A stretch of 64,000 nt of DNA from Pseudomonadales bacterium (GTDB lineage Bacteria; Pseudomonadota; Gammaproteobacteria; Pseudomonadales; Azotimanducaceae). A program made the position numbers and the translations under genes. This document shows, in pieces, positions 33,228-42,355 of the stretch (its first letter is position 1; each line of letters starts with the position of its first letter). Under the pieces are notes generated by a model. The model saw only the letters and a program-made list of their open reading frames with translations, ran no database searches and was not told the origin of the DNA. The stretch covers positions 124,001 to 188,000 of the forward strand of contig JACKNX010000004.1 of the NCBI GenBank assembly GCA_024234635.1. Direction: 5' to 3'.

Positions 33228-34409
33228 TCAGAAGAAGGCCTGCAGTCCGGTCTGCGCCCTGCCCAGGATCAGGGCATGCACGTCGTGTGTACCTTCATAG
33301 GTGTTCACCGTTTCCAGGTTCATGACATGCCGGATGACGTGATATTCATCGGAGATACCATTACCACCGTGCATGTCCCGGGCCATGCGGGCGATATCGA
33401 GCGCCTTGCCGCAGTTGTTGCGTTTCAGCAGCGAAATGTTCTCCACCGCCAGTTCACCACGATCGAACAGACGCCCCGCTGTCAGACAGGCGTGCAGTCC
33501 CAGCGTAATTTCCGTCTGCATGTCGGCCAGCTTCTTCTGGATGAGCTGATTGGCGGCGAGCGGCCGGCCAAACTGCTTGCGCTCCAGCGTATAGGCGCGC
33601 GCCGCATGCCAGCAGAACTCCGCCGCGCCGAGGGCGCCCCAGGCAATACCGTAGCGCGCCCGGTTGAGACACCCGAACGGGCCGGACAAACCGGAGGCAT
33701 TCGGTAGCAGGTTCGCGTCCGGAACGAACACATCGCTCAACACGATCTCACCGGTGATGGACGCCCGCAGGCTCATTTTGCCGACGATCTTCGGGGTGCT
33801 GAAGCCCTTGAATCCCCGTTCCACGACGAAGCCCCGGATCTTGCCGTCCAGCTTGGCCCACACCACCGCCAGGTCGCTGATGGGCGAGTTCGTGATCCAC
33901 AACTTCGCACCGTTCAGCACATAACCGCCATCCACCTTTTCCGCGCGGGTGACCATGCTGCCGGGATCCGAACCATGATCCGGCTCCGTGAGGCCGAAAC
34001 ACCCCACCCACTCGCCACTGGCGAGCTTCGGAAGGTATTTCTGACGCTGCTCCTCGCTGCCATACGCATAGATCGGATACATCACCAGCGAAGACTGTAC
34101 GGACATGGCGCTGCGATAGCCGGAGTCCACCCGCTCCACCTCTCGGGCCATCAGACCGTAACTCACGTAGTTGACGCCGGCGCAGCCGTACTTCTCCGGC
34201 AACGTGGCGCCCAGCAGGCCGAGCTCCCCCATCTCGTTCATGATTTCACGGTCGAACGTCTCCTCGCGATTGGCCAGCTTGACCCGGGGCAGCAATTTTC
34301 CGGTGGCGTAGTCGCGGGTGGACTGCATGATCAGGCGCTCTTCGTCCGACAGTGCGGCGTCGAGCATGAGAGGGTCTTTCCAGTCGAAAGGGGCCTTGTC
34401 CGCGGCCAT
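33228..34409 (-). CDS. gcdH: Acyl-CoA dehydrogenase, probably glutaryl-CoA dehydrogenase
   Basis: The 393-residue protein has the acyl-CoA dehydrogenase signatures [13 protein letters not shown] and [16 protein letters not shown], and the catalytic glutamate in [17 protein letters not shown]. That C-terminal block and the N-terminal FDWKDPLML are typical of glutaryl-CoA dehydrogenase, which oxidises and decarboxylates glutaryl-CoA to crotonyl-CoA in lysine and tryptophan breakdown. No CoA-transferase or regulator is adjacent, so the substrate rests on similarity alone. It is convergent with gacA. Confidence 0.92.
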   Translation of the reverse strand: MAADKAPFDWKDPLMLDAALSDEERLIMQSTRDYATGKLLPRVKLANREETFDREIMNEMGELGLLGATLPEKYGCAGVNYVSYGLMAREVERVDSGYRSAMSVQSSLVMYPIYAYGSEEQRQKYLPKLASGEWVGCFGLTEPDHGSDPGSMVTRAEKVDGGYVLNGAKLWITNSPISDLAVVWAKLDGKIRGFVVERGFKGFSTPKIVGKMSLRASITGEIVLSDVFVPDANLLPNASGLSGPFGCLNRARYGIAWGALGAAEFCWHAARAYTLERKQFGRPLAANQLIQKKLADMQTEITLGLHACLTAGRLFDRGELAVENISLLKRNNCGKALDIARMARDMHGGNGISDEYHVIRHVMNLETVNTYEGTHDVHALILGRAQTGLQAFF

Positions 34410-34523
34410 GGCAATTCTCCGTTGGGGTGCGTGGGAGCGGCGCAGTCTACCAGCAGGTTGGAGGGGGTTGGAGCGGCGCGCGCCAGGGCTAGTGACGGGG
34501 GTCAGGCGACCCTGAGCGTCCGC

Positions 34524-36365
34524 TCAGGTGATCGCCGTTGGCGTGCCGGGCAGGAAGACACTGAACGCCGTACCCATCGCGGCTGAGGAGCGCACGTCGA
34601 TACTGCCGCCCAGGGCTTGCACGATACGGTTCACCAGCACAAGACCCAGACCCGCATGATCCCCCCCTTTAGCGGAGGTTTTGGGCTCAAACAGGTGATT
34701 CAACACGTCCGTTTCGATGCCCGGCCCGCTGTCCTGCACGCTGAACTCCACACCCCGGATGCCATCACGATAGACATCGGGCTGCACGGTGACGGTCACA
34801 AGGTCCCCCGGCCGGCAGGCTTCGATGGCATTTTTCAGCAGATTCGTCAGCACCTGTGCGATCTGATCTTCATCGCTTTCGACCCACGCGGTGGCATTGG
34901 ACATGCCGCCTTCCAGCTCCACGCCGGCTTCCTGGGCGTATCCGACATGCAATTCCGTCACGTTGCGCACCAGCGCCTGCAGATCGAAGCGCTGGAAACT
35001 GGGCGCGGCGACGTCTGCTTCTGGCGCATCAGGCTCCGGGAGATCCTTCACGCGCTGGAAAATAGCGGATGCACGTCTAAGTTCACGGCCCATCATCGCC
35101 AGCTGTTCCTGTATCGCCACCTCGCCGTGCAGCCGCAGTTCCAGGATGTGCAGGTAGTTGTTGACGATGCTCAGTGGATTATTGGCCTCGTGCACTATTT
35201 CACGCAGTCGCTGCAGCTCCTTCTCCCGATAAAGGTCGAGTTGGGAAACATCCGGCGCCCGCGCGGTTGCGTCGGCGCGACCGAGCCGGTGGCCAAGCGC
35301 CGTTGCGTAGGCGTGCATCAGATAGTCCGGCTCGCTTTCCTCGTCCACCGGAAACACGAGCGCGCCATGGAGATTGTCCTCCGCGTCGCCCTGCGCAACC
35401 AGGGGCAGCACCACGGCGTCTTCCACGCCCAGGCGGCGCATGACGATGCGGTCGGCGACGCTGCTCTGCGAGCGGTCCTGGATTGCGCGCGCCGCACCTT
35501 CCCGGCAGGCCTGCGCGATGCCTGAGCTCGTGCTGTCGACGTGTATTCGCACGTCTTTTTCCGGGAGCAGACGCAATGTTCCGTCCGCGTCCCGCAGCAG
35601 CAGCGACGGCAGACGCTCGAAAAGGCAGCGTGAAATCTGCTCATGGACGGCAAACACCGCCTCAGTGGAGTTTCCATCCAGCAAGGGAATCAGCATGGCC
35701 AGTTGCTGTTCGGCGGATATCCGCTCCGTCCAGTCGTCCGCCGCGTCATCCGCGATGGCCACTTTCCGGAGCAACCGCGCGCAGGCTTCCTCCGCCGCGC
35801 CCTGCATGCGCGTGAAAGCATCGGGCGCCACGTTCAGCAGGGTGGCCGCGAGCTCGGACGCCGTGGGTGATGCATCGCTGCCCGTGGCTTCGACAATCGC
35901 CAGGATCTGCTGGGTAGTGTCGGCATCGCGCAACAGCTCCAGAGGAGTGCCACGAAACTCGATGAGTTCGCGCAGACGCCGATCATGCGGCAGGGAAACT
36001 CCCGACATGGCCAACAGGACCAGCGACCGGGTTCGCGCCGGCGGCAGACCAATTTCGCGGGCCATCGCTTCGGCCAGGAACGCGGCGCTGAGCGTGGTTT
36101 GCCACTGATCCAGCGCGAGACGGGCGGCACCGAAACTCGTCAGCATTGACCAGGCCTGCGCGCGGGCCAGCGTGGCAATGGTGTGCGGAGCCAGGGCCGA
36201 CAGACGCTGGCGCAGAACTTCCGGATCCGCGGGCACAGACAACACCGTGAGCCAGCGGCCCAGCAGATCGGCATCCGTACAGATGAGGCGCGTCAACGCC
36301 GGAATGTCCACCGGCTCGTGCTGAAGCACCTCCAGGTAGCGGTAGATGACCACTTCAGGGGTCAA
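34524..36365 (-). CDS. Histidine kinase with HDOD-like and GAF-like N-terminal domains
   Basis: The C-terminus is a complete kinase: EIVHEANNPLSIV supplies the phospho-accepting histidine, then NLLKNAIEA, DSGPGI and GLGLVLVNRIV. The first 200 residues resemble a degenerate HDOD domain (ALTRLICTDADLLGRWL), and a GAF-like region lies about 240-370. No membrane segment is seen, so it senses a cytoplasmic signal. The TTG at 36365 is chosen because AGGAG stands 7 nt upstream; the frame extends 66 bp further without support. No response regulator is adjacent. Confidence 0.85.
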   Translation of the reverse strand: MTPEVVIYRYLEVLQHEPVDIPALTRLICTDADLLGRWLTVLSVPADPEVLRQRLSALAPHTIATLARAQAWSMLTSFGAARLALDQWQTTLSAAFLAEAMAREIGLPPARTRSLVLLAMSGVSLPHDRRLRELIEFRGTPLELLRDADTTQQILAIVEATGSDASPTASELAATLLNVAPDAFTRMQGAAEEACARLLRKVAIADDAADDWTERISAEQQLAMLIPLLDGNSTEAVFAVHEQISRCLFERLPSLLLRDADGTLRLLPEKDVRIHVDSTSSGIAQACREGAARAIQDRSQSSVADRIVMRRLGVEDAVVLPLVAQGDAEDNLHGALVFPVDEESEPDYLMHAYATALGHRLGRADATARAPDVSQLDLYREKELQRLREIVHEANNPLSIVNNYLHILELRLHGEVAIQEQLAMMGRELRRASAIFQRVKDLPEPDAPEADVAAPSFQRFDLQALVRNVTELHVGYAQEAGVELEGGMSNATAWVESDEDQIAQVLTNLLKNAIEACRPGDLVTVTVQPDVYRDGIRGVEFSVQDSGPGIETDVLNHLFEPKTSAKGGDHAGLGLVLVNRIVQALGGSIDVRSSAAMGTAFSVFLPGTPTAIT

Positions 36366-36568
36366 GACGGCACTCCTTTTCCCCCAGGTTGCTGCCAGGG
36401 ATGGACCGACACGTCCGACGGATGACAGCACTGCATGCAGACAACTCCGGGCAGACGGTTACGCTAATTTCTTGCGTAAATCATTCTACGCGTTTTGACG
36501 GGCGTCGCTACGGCAAATTTGTAATCAACGGGTGGCCGGTCGCACCGGCCAGGCGCGGACGGGGACTG

Positions 36569-37417
36569 TCAGCGAAGTGCACCGCCCTGGTTCAGCCCCT
36601 GCCGGGCCAGCGCGATTTCCGTTTTCATACGTTCCGCTTCACGCGCGGCCGCCTGCGCAAAATCTGCCTCCGCGGAGGCAAACAGAATGCTGCGGGAGGC
36701 GCTGATCAGCAGACCTTCCTGCCGTGAATCCGCCCCGGCGGCGACCACCGCGTCAATGCGTCCGCCCTGTGCGCCCACACCCGGTACGAGGATCGGCATG
36801 TCGCCAACCAAATCGCGTACGCGTTGCATCTCCTGCGGGTAGGTTGCGCCCACCACGAGGCCAATATCGCCGTGTTCGTTCCATGTCAGCGCGCGTCGGG
36901 CAATCTGCAGGTAAATCGGATCCTGTTCCGGTTGCAGTTGCAGCCAGTCGCCACTGGAATTGCTGGTGCGGCACAGCACGATCACGCCTTTGCCCGGATG
37001 GTCGAGGTAGGGGCGAATACAGTCGTCGCCAAGAAAGGGGCTGACCGTTACGGCATCGGCGCCATAGCGGACGAATGCTTCGATGGCGTAGCGTTCCGCC
37101 GTACTGTCGATATCGCCACGTTTGGCATCCAGGAGCACGACATGCCTGGGGTGCCGCACGTGGATGTAGTCGATGAGGGTTGCCAATGCATTCTCGCCCG
37201 CCACCGCCGCAAAATGTGCCGCCTGTGGCTTGAATGCGGCAACGTGTGGTGCCGTTGCGTCAACGATGGCCTTGCAGAACGCCAGACAGCCCTCGGCATC
37301 GGGGGAGAAACCGGCAGGCAGGCGCTCGGGTATCGGGTCCAGACCTACGCACACCAGCGAAGACATGGCCCGCCAGCTGGCCCTTAACCTGTCCGAGAAA
37401 GGTATTGGTGACGACAC
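36569..37417 (-). CDS. pyrF: Orotidine-5'-phosphate decarboxylase, type 2 family
   Basis: PyrF decarboxylates OMP to UMP in pyrimidine synthesis. The protein contains the catalytic Lys-Asp motif DAKRGDI and the family segments SSLVCVGLDP and VSPFLGDDCI. Its length (about 282 residues) fits the longer type 2 (mycobacterial-like) enzymes rather than the roughly 245-residue E. coli type. A GTG at 37417 is chosen because the family N-terminus (PFSDRL) follows directly; a GTG at 37471 is possible. No other pyr genes are adjacent. Confidence 0.9.
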   Translation of the reverse strand: MSSPIPFSDRLRASWRAMSSLVCVGLDPIPERLPAGFSPDAEGCLAFCKAIVDATAPHVAAFKPQAAHFAAVAGENALATLIDYIHVRHPRHVVLLDAKRGDIDSTAERYAIEAFVRYGADAVTVSPFLGDDCIRPYLDHPGKGVIVLCRTSNSSGDWLQLQPEQDPIYLQIARRALTWNEHGDIGLVVGATYPQEMQRVRDLVGDMPILVPGVGAQGGRIDAVVAAGADSRQEGLLISASRSILFASAEADFAQAAAREAERMKTEIALARQGLNQGGALR

Positions 37418-37722
37418 CCGGGCAGTATACACGCCGGAATCCGGCGAAACCTGACAATGCGCGCCACTCACCGCCCTGACAATCTGCGCTGTTTGTTACA
37501 GTGTTCTCGATATATGCCTTACAAGCGATTGATAATCGAAGCGCAACGTGAAAGGCCGCTTGTTGGCACGATTATCGCTGCCCGCCTGATCAGGGGAAGC
37601 ACCGCCTTCAGGCCGCACCATGGCGCGAGGCGCAGTCCGCAGCTCAGGGCCCGAGCCGACGGCACGTAAAGCAAACGTCGAATACCGCCAAGAACGGTAA
37701 ATAAAGGAAAGGGAGATTGGAC

Positions 37723-38136
37723 ATGAGTGACAACGTGATCAATTTCAACACCGTGCGCTTTCGCGCACGGCCGGCGTCGGACAAGCGAATGCATCCGCGC
37801 ATGGAAAGTCATGATCGGTTGTTCACACAGATTGTGTTGTCAGCGGACGCTCCCGAGGCAGTGGGAAACACGCTGTCCTGTCATGCAGTGAACCTGTCTG
37901 TTGGCGGTATTCAGTTCCGTAGCAGCGCACCGGTTCCCGCAGGCACGCTGCTGGACCTGTGGGTGGACGTTTCCAATCGTCCGGGCAAGTTCTTCCTTTC
38001 CGGTGAAGTACGCTGGTCGCGCCCGTCCGGTGAAATTGATGAGCAGGGCCGTGAACAGTGGTACATCGGCGTGCAGCTCAAGTCCGGCGCTGCCACCGAC
38101 ATCATCGACTGGCGTGAGTACCACGCCAGCGTCTGA
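37723..38136 (+). CDS. PilZ-domain c-di-GMP-binding protein
   Basis: The 137-residue protein has the PilZ c-di-GMP motifs in order: RxxxR (RMHPR, about 21-25) and, 40 residues on, NLSVGG (N-x-S-x-x-G), followed by a beta barrel ending in YIGVQLK. Both arginines are present, so it is likely to bind c-di-GMP. AAAGGAAAGGGA stands before the ATG at 37723. It may control surface behaviour, but no target is visible. It lies upstream of the DUF1631 gene on the same strand. Confidence 0.9.
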   Translation: MSDNVINFNTVRFRARPASDKRMHPRMESHDRLFTQIVLSADAPEAVGNTLSCHAVNLSVGGIQFRSSAPVPAGTLLDLWVDVSNRPGKFFLSGEVRWSRPSGEIDEQGREQWYIGVQLKSGAATDIIDWREYHASV

Positions 38137-38522
38137 GCATTGCCGGCCGCTGAAGTCCGGTCGGCGGCCAAATTCTCCCTGCCCCGTTTGAAGTCCCGCC
38201 CAACTTCCGGGCTCCTGCCGCTTTTCAAATACGCGCCTTCGCTGGCGCGACGCCGCGTTGTCGTCATGCCCTGGCGTAACCGGCGCGCCGTCGCGCCCGC
38301 CGGCAGTGAGCCAGATCCAGGTCGAATCGCCGCTGGCGCAAACACCGCTGGCATGGTTGCAGGTCGGCGACCGGCTCCGCTGGTTGTAAGTATTTTGTGT
38401 CAAAGCCCCGACAGGTTAGTCACTGAAATGTCCACTGTGTCGCATGCCCGGGAGAAGCCTGTCTCAGAATGCCCGCCATCGTCCTGCTGTAATTCCGTTC
38501 GTCGCACCGTATCCGGCATAAC
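38137..38522. other. Gene-free spacer between PilZ and DUF1631 genes
   Basis: No frame on either strand gives a convincing protein; those present overlap flanking genes and have poor composition. No strong terminator hairpin with a T-run was seen. The segment probably holds the DUF1631 promoter, but I could not assign boxes with confidence. Confidence 0.4.
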
Positions 38523-40763
38523 ATGCAGAGCAGTAATTACGAGCGCACCGTTGCGCTACCAAGCAACGTCACCCCACTGCACGACCGGGAAAGGATGCTC
38601 CGACTGCCGCAGAGCCTGCTGGCTCTTCGCGAAAGCGCGGCGTTGCAACTCAAGGATCTGTTGACGGCGTTGTTCAACAACACGGATGACGCCCTGTTCG
38701 AACGTGCGGACCGCTCGCGGTCGGACAAGGATCAGCAGATGTATTTCGAGTCGATGCGCCAGCTTCGGCTGAATCGCGAACAGATCAGCTCGTGTTTCAT
38801 CGCGCACATCCATGAAGCGTTCGAGTCGCTGCTGGTACCGGAAACGAAGTGCGCTGAACCAGCGGACCTCGACTCCCTGACGCTGGTCGCCCAGGAAGAC
38901 ATGGAAATATCCGTGGCCATCGCTGGCATCGTTTCCAAGGTCACCAGTTCGCACTCCCTGAACATCATGCTCCTGACCAAGCGGATCAACCACGTCATCA
39001 CGTCCTGTGAAGTGACTGAACGCCGCAATCCCCTGGGGCCGCAGGTGCTCGGTGAAGCTTTTGCACACGCGCTGGAGACGCTGGACGTTGCCATCACCAT
39101 CCGCATCATTCTGCTGAAGTTGTTTGAACGGTTTGTGATGGACCGACTGGCCGGCTTGTACGCAAGCGCCAATCGTCAGCTGGCGGAGGCAGGCATTCTG
39201 CCCGAACTGAAGCGCGCCGTGCAGCCGCGCCCGCAGTCCGCAACGCCCAGACCCGCTGCCGCACCTCGCACCGGGGCTGGCCAACCGCAGACCGTTGGCG
39301 GCGGCTGGTCGGGTGAAGGTGGGGGCGCCGCAGGCTACGGTCCTGCCGGATTTGGCGCGGATTTCAATCAGATCAGTCATCTGTTGCACAGACAGCCCGA
39401 GCATGCGGGTCAGGATGTCGCTGGCAACTGGATCAGCACGGATCAACTGGTCGGAACGCTGAATTTCCTGCAATCCGAACAGCCTTCCGATGACGCCGAT
39501 TTCGCCGTATTGCCAGCGAGGATCAACCTTGGACAGGTACTGCTCGCCAAAGCAGGTCATGCGGGTCAAGGCGGACTGCGACAGGCGGACGAAGACGTGG
39601 TCACGTTCGTGGGTATGTTGTTCGACTACATCCTGAACGACAAAAACCTGGCGATCCCCATGAAGGCGTTGATCGCGCGACTGCAGATTCCCATCGTCAA
39701 GCTTGCCATCCTGGACAAGTCTTTCTTCTCGCGATCAAGCCATCCGGCGCGGCGTCTGCTGAACGAACTCTCCAGCGCCGGTATTGGCTGGTCCAGTTCG
39801 TCCGAGCGCAAACGCGACGCACTCTACAACAAGATCGAATCAATCGTGGTGGGTGTGCTCGAAGAGTTCCAGAGCAATCCGGAGGTCTTCACGCGGCTGC
39901 TGGAAGATCTGACCAGTTTTGTCGGTCAGGAGCGGCGTCGCACGGAGTCGATCGAGCAGCGCGTGCGGGAAACGGAACAGGGCAAGGCCGTTACGTACGA
40001 TGCCAAGCGCCGGGTACAGAATATCATCAACCAGAAAGCATCCGGCCTGCGTCTGCACCCCGGGATGGGACGATTCATCAGCGAAACCTGGAGCAAGGTT
40101 CTCGTCTACACATGTATCAAGTTCGGACCACAGTCCGATGCGTGGCAGGACCAGGTGAATTGCCTCGATCAACTGCTTTGGTCCATCCAGCCCCTGAACT
40201 CCCTGGATCAGGTGGAACGCCGTGACCGTGAGCGGCCGCTTCTTCTGGATCGACTCAGGGAAGGCATGCGTCACATCAATCTGCCTGACGAGGAAATCGC
40301 CGAACTGGAATCCGTGATCCGGACCCACCTGGTCGAGATATCAGGTCACGATCGGGCCTACCTGGTCGATCAGGAAAACGTCGCACGTGAGAACGTGGAT
40401 CTCGAAGCGATCCCCGAGGTTGTACTCGCCCCCGCTGGCGAAGACAGCGCCGTACCGCTGTTGACGGTCGAGGAAGAAACGGAGATGGCACGGCTCACGG
40501 AAGGTCGGTGGGTGGAACTGCCGGCCGCTGGCGACCAGCGCGTGCGATGCAAGCTCGCCGCGATTCTCGAAGAAGGTGGACGTTTCGTGTTCGTAAACCG
40601 CAAAGGTATGAAGGTAGCCGAGCGCCATAGACGCGAACTTGCCGGTGAACTGAACTCCGGCAAGGCTGTGCTACTCGATGACGCCGAGATTTTCGACAAG
40701 GCCTTGCAGGCGGTGATCGGCAATCTGCGTCAGTTGCGCGAACAGCACGCGCCTGTGCACTGA
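38523..40763 (+). CDS. DUF1631 family protein
   Basis: This 746-residue protein matches DUF1631, a family sometimes mis-annotated as thymidine phosphorylase. It is mostly helical, with a Gly/Pro/Ala-rich linker about residues 230-290, and ends in a PilZ-like segment (WVELPAAGDQRVRCKLAAI then RFVFVNRKGMKVAE). There is no signal peptide or membrane helix. The function is unknown. The neighbouring PilZ gene and its own PilZ-like tail suggest c-di-GMP-related regulation, but this tail lacks the RxxxR motif, so that is inference. Confidence 0.88.
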   Translation: MQSSNYERTVALPSNVTPLHDRERMLRLPQSLLALRESAALQLKDLLTALFNNTDDALFERADRSRSDKDQQMYFESMRQLRLNREQISSCFIAHIHEAFESLLVPETKCAEPADLDSLTLVAQEDMEISVAIAGIVSKVTSSHSLNIMLLTKRINHVITSCEVTERRNPLGPQVLGEAFAHALETLDVAITIRIILLKLFERFVMDRLAGLYASANRQLAEAGILPELKRAVQPRPQSATPRPAAAPRTGAGQPQTVGGGWSGEGGGAAGYGPAGFGADFNQISHLLHRQPEHAGQDVAGNWISTDQLVGTLNFLQSEQPSDDADFAVLPARINLGQVLLAKAGHAGQGGLRQADEDVVTFVGMLFDYILNDKNLAIPMKALIARLQIPIVKLAILDKSFFSRSSHPARRLLNELSSAGIGWSSSSERKRDALYNKIESIVVGVLEEFQSNPEVFTRLLEDLTSFVGQERRRTESIEQRVRETEQGKAVTYDAKRRVQNIINQKASGLRLHPGMGRFISETWSKVLVYTCIKFGPQSDAWQDQVNCLDQLLWSIQPLNSLDQVERRDRERPLLLDRLREGMRHINLPDEEIAELESVIRTHLVEISGHDRAYLVDQENVARENVDLEAIPEVVLAPAGEDSAVPLLTVEEETEMARLTEGRWVELPAAGDQRVRCKLAAILEEGGRFVFVNRKGMKVAERHRRELAGELNSGKAVLLDDAEIFDKALQAVIGNLRQLREQHAPVH

Positions 40764-40904
40764 GCACTGAGCACAAACCGGCGGCCGAATCCGGTCGCCT
40801 GGGCGTTCAGGAAGAACGGCCGGAGAACGCTGCTCCGCAGTCCTCATGGTCGTTCAAAGTGCTGAAGGGCAAAGCCGGGCGCTTCCCGGCCGGCTCATCG
40901 ATGA

Positions 40905-41528
40905 TCAGTCGAAGAACGCCGCAAGGTCGGAAGACTGCGACCGGGCAAGTGCGACGTGGATGTCCTTTTCCAGTGTCCTCCCCCTCGACAGGGGAGGCAA
41001 CGCATTGGCGCTGAAGAACCTTGCGTCGAGGGTTTCCAGACCGGCGGTGGGTACAACGTCCTCCGCCGCACGACACAGAAAAAACACCTTGTAGAAGTCA
41101 CGAACATCCGGATCGTAGGCGTGTGACGCCTTGTGTCTGACGCCCAGCAGGCATTCGACGGAGGCGACGATACCCGCCTCCTCCTCGATTTCCTTGAGCA
41201 CGTTGGCCGCCAGTGTCAGGCCTGTTTCCGCATAACCACCCGGCAACGTCCACAATCCATCCGAACGCTCACGGACCAGAAGCACCTGATCATTCCGTAC
41301 CACCGCCCCACGAACATCAACCCTTGGGGTGGCATACCCTGTCGCATGATCCGGAAACAATGACGCTATGCGCTCCACGGAGGAGCCTGCGAGAAGGGAC
41401 AACATCTGCCGGGCGATAGCGGAAACTTCCTCGTAGCGTTCCCGATCGTACGCATGAGCGGTGAAATATTCACCCGTGGATCCAATTGCCAGCAGGCGTT
41501 TAGCAAAAAACAGCCACGGATCTTCCAT
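40905..41528 (-). CDS. NUDIX hydrolase with N-terminal extension
   Basis: The 207-residue protein has a helical N-terminal domain (about 1-65) followed by a NUDIX domain with GGYAETGLTLAANVLKEIEEEAG. In the NUDIX box G-x5-E-x7-REUxEExGU the first glutamate is replaced by leucine and the REU arginine by lysine, while the metal-binding EExG core is kept. The family hydrolyses nucleoside diphosphate derivatives. The substrate is unknown, and the box changes may affect activity. It is convergent with DUF1631 and 12 bp downstream of the riboflavin synthase gene. Confidence 0.88.
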   Translation of the reverse strand: MEDPWLFFAKRLLAIGSTGEYFTAHAYDRERYEEVSAIARQMLSLLAGSSVERIASLFPDHATGYATPRVDVRGAVVRNDQVLLVRERSDGLWTLPGGYAETGLTLAANVLKEIEEEAGIVASVECLLGVRHKASHAYDPDVRDFYKVFFLCRAAEDVVPTAGLETLDARFFSANALPPLSRGRTLEKDIHVALARSQSSDLAAFFD

Positions 41529-41540
41529 GAATAAAGGCGA

Positions 41541-42173
41541 TCAGCGGGCTAGGCGTGCAAGCAGTTCCGGCGAATCGAGCATTCGCTCCAGTGTCTGCAC
41601 AATCGTCTGGGTCTGGCTGTCGGGTTCGAGATTGACGCGACTGCCCGGAACCACCCGCCCGAGCGTGGTGCGCTCGATGGTTTCTGGAATAAGGCAGACA
41701 CCAAAACTGGCCTCTGCATGATTGACAAACGCCAGCGTGAGACTCGCGCCATCCAACGCTGCGAAGCCTTTGTGGACCAGGAATTTCATAACCGGGTCCG
41801 GCGCACGAAACGTAAGATTGCGAACGCCTTCACGCGCTTCGATTGCGGTGACTTCTGCCGTGCACGCCACATGTCCTGAGACGAGGTGACCGCCGATTTC
41901 GTCACCTGCCCTGAAGGAGCGTTCCACATTGACCAGATTGCCGGCTTGTAGATCGCCGAGATTAGTCAGCCTGCGGGTTTCTTCGATAACGTCAAAAAAC
42001 GCTGTGCCATTGGATGTGGCGGTGACTGTCAGACAAGTGCCGTTGACCGCCACACTCGCGCCGTTTTCGAGTTGATCGCACAAAGCGCCAAGCGGCAGGC
42101 CCAGACGCATGACGTTTGCATCCAAGGTAAGCGAAGCAACCGGTACGAGTGCCTGTACGATTCCGGTGAACAT
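41541..42173 (-). CDS. ribE: Riboflavin synthase, alpha chain
   Basis: This enzyme dismutates two 6,7-dimethyl-8-ribityllumazine molecules to riboflavin. The 210-residue protein shows the duplicated lumazine-binding barrels: the start MFTGIV, NGASVAVNGTCLTV in the first, IGGHLVSGHV, and the second copy around FAALDGASLTLAF. ATG 42173 is chosen over the preceding TTG, with GGAG about 8 nt upstream. No other rib genes are nearby, and no FMN riboswitch is evident in the 180 bp upstream. Confidence 0.95.
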   Translation of the reverse strand: MFTGIVQALVPVASLTLDANVMRLGLPLGALCDQLENGASVAVNGTCLTVTATSNGTAFFDVIEETRRLTNLGDLQAGNLVNVERSFRAGDEIGGHLVSGHVACTAEVTAIEAREGVRNLTFRAPDPVMKFLVHKGFAALDGASLTLAFVNHAEASFGVCLIPETIERTTLGRVVPGSRVNLEPDSQTQTIVQTLERMLDSPELLARLAR

Positions 42174-42302
42174 CAATTCTCTCCACTGGCGGCTTCGAGA
42201 GCCAGGTACGGGTGCTTACCGTCTCAGCTCACTAATATGTCCCGCGTGTTGTCGAACGCTGTGGCGATACCCAGCGAGGGTCAAATTATGTACCCCATAA
42301 AT

Positions 42303-42330
42303 GCAAACGGTGCCACCCGGGCACCGTTGC
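42303..42330 (-). terminator. Probable transcription terminator of the TonB operon
   Basis: A 9-bp perfect stem (AACGGTGCC/GGCACCGTT) with loop ACCCG lies 26 bp after the stop of the last operon gene. The T-run on the minus strand is weak, so this may be a Rho-dependent or inefficient terminator. Confidence 0.55.
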
Positions 42331-42355
42331 AATGCGAGAGAAACTCCCAACGGAC

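Noticed and set aside
38523..40763. Thymidine phosphorylase, a name sometimes given to this family
   Set aside because: The sequence shows DUF1631 features and no phosphorylase active-site motif.
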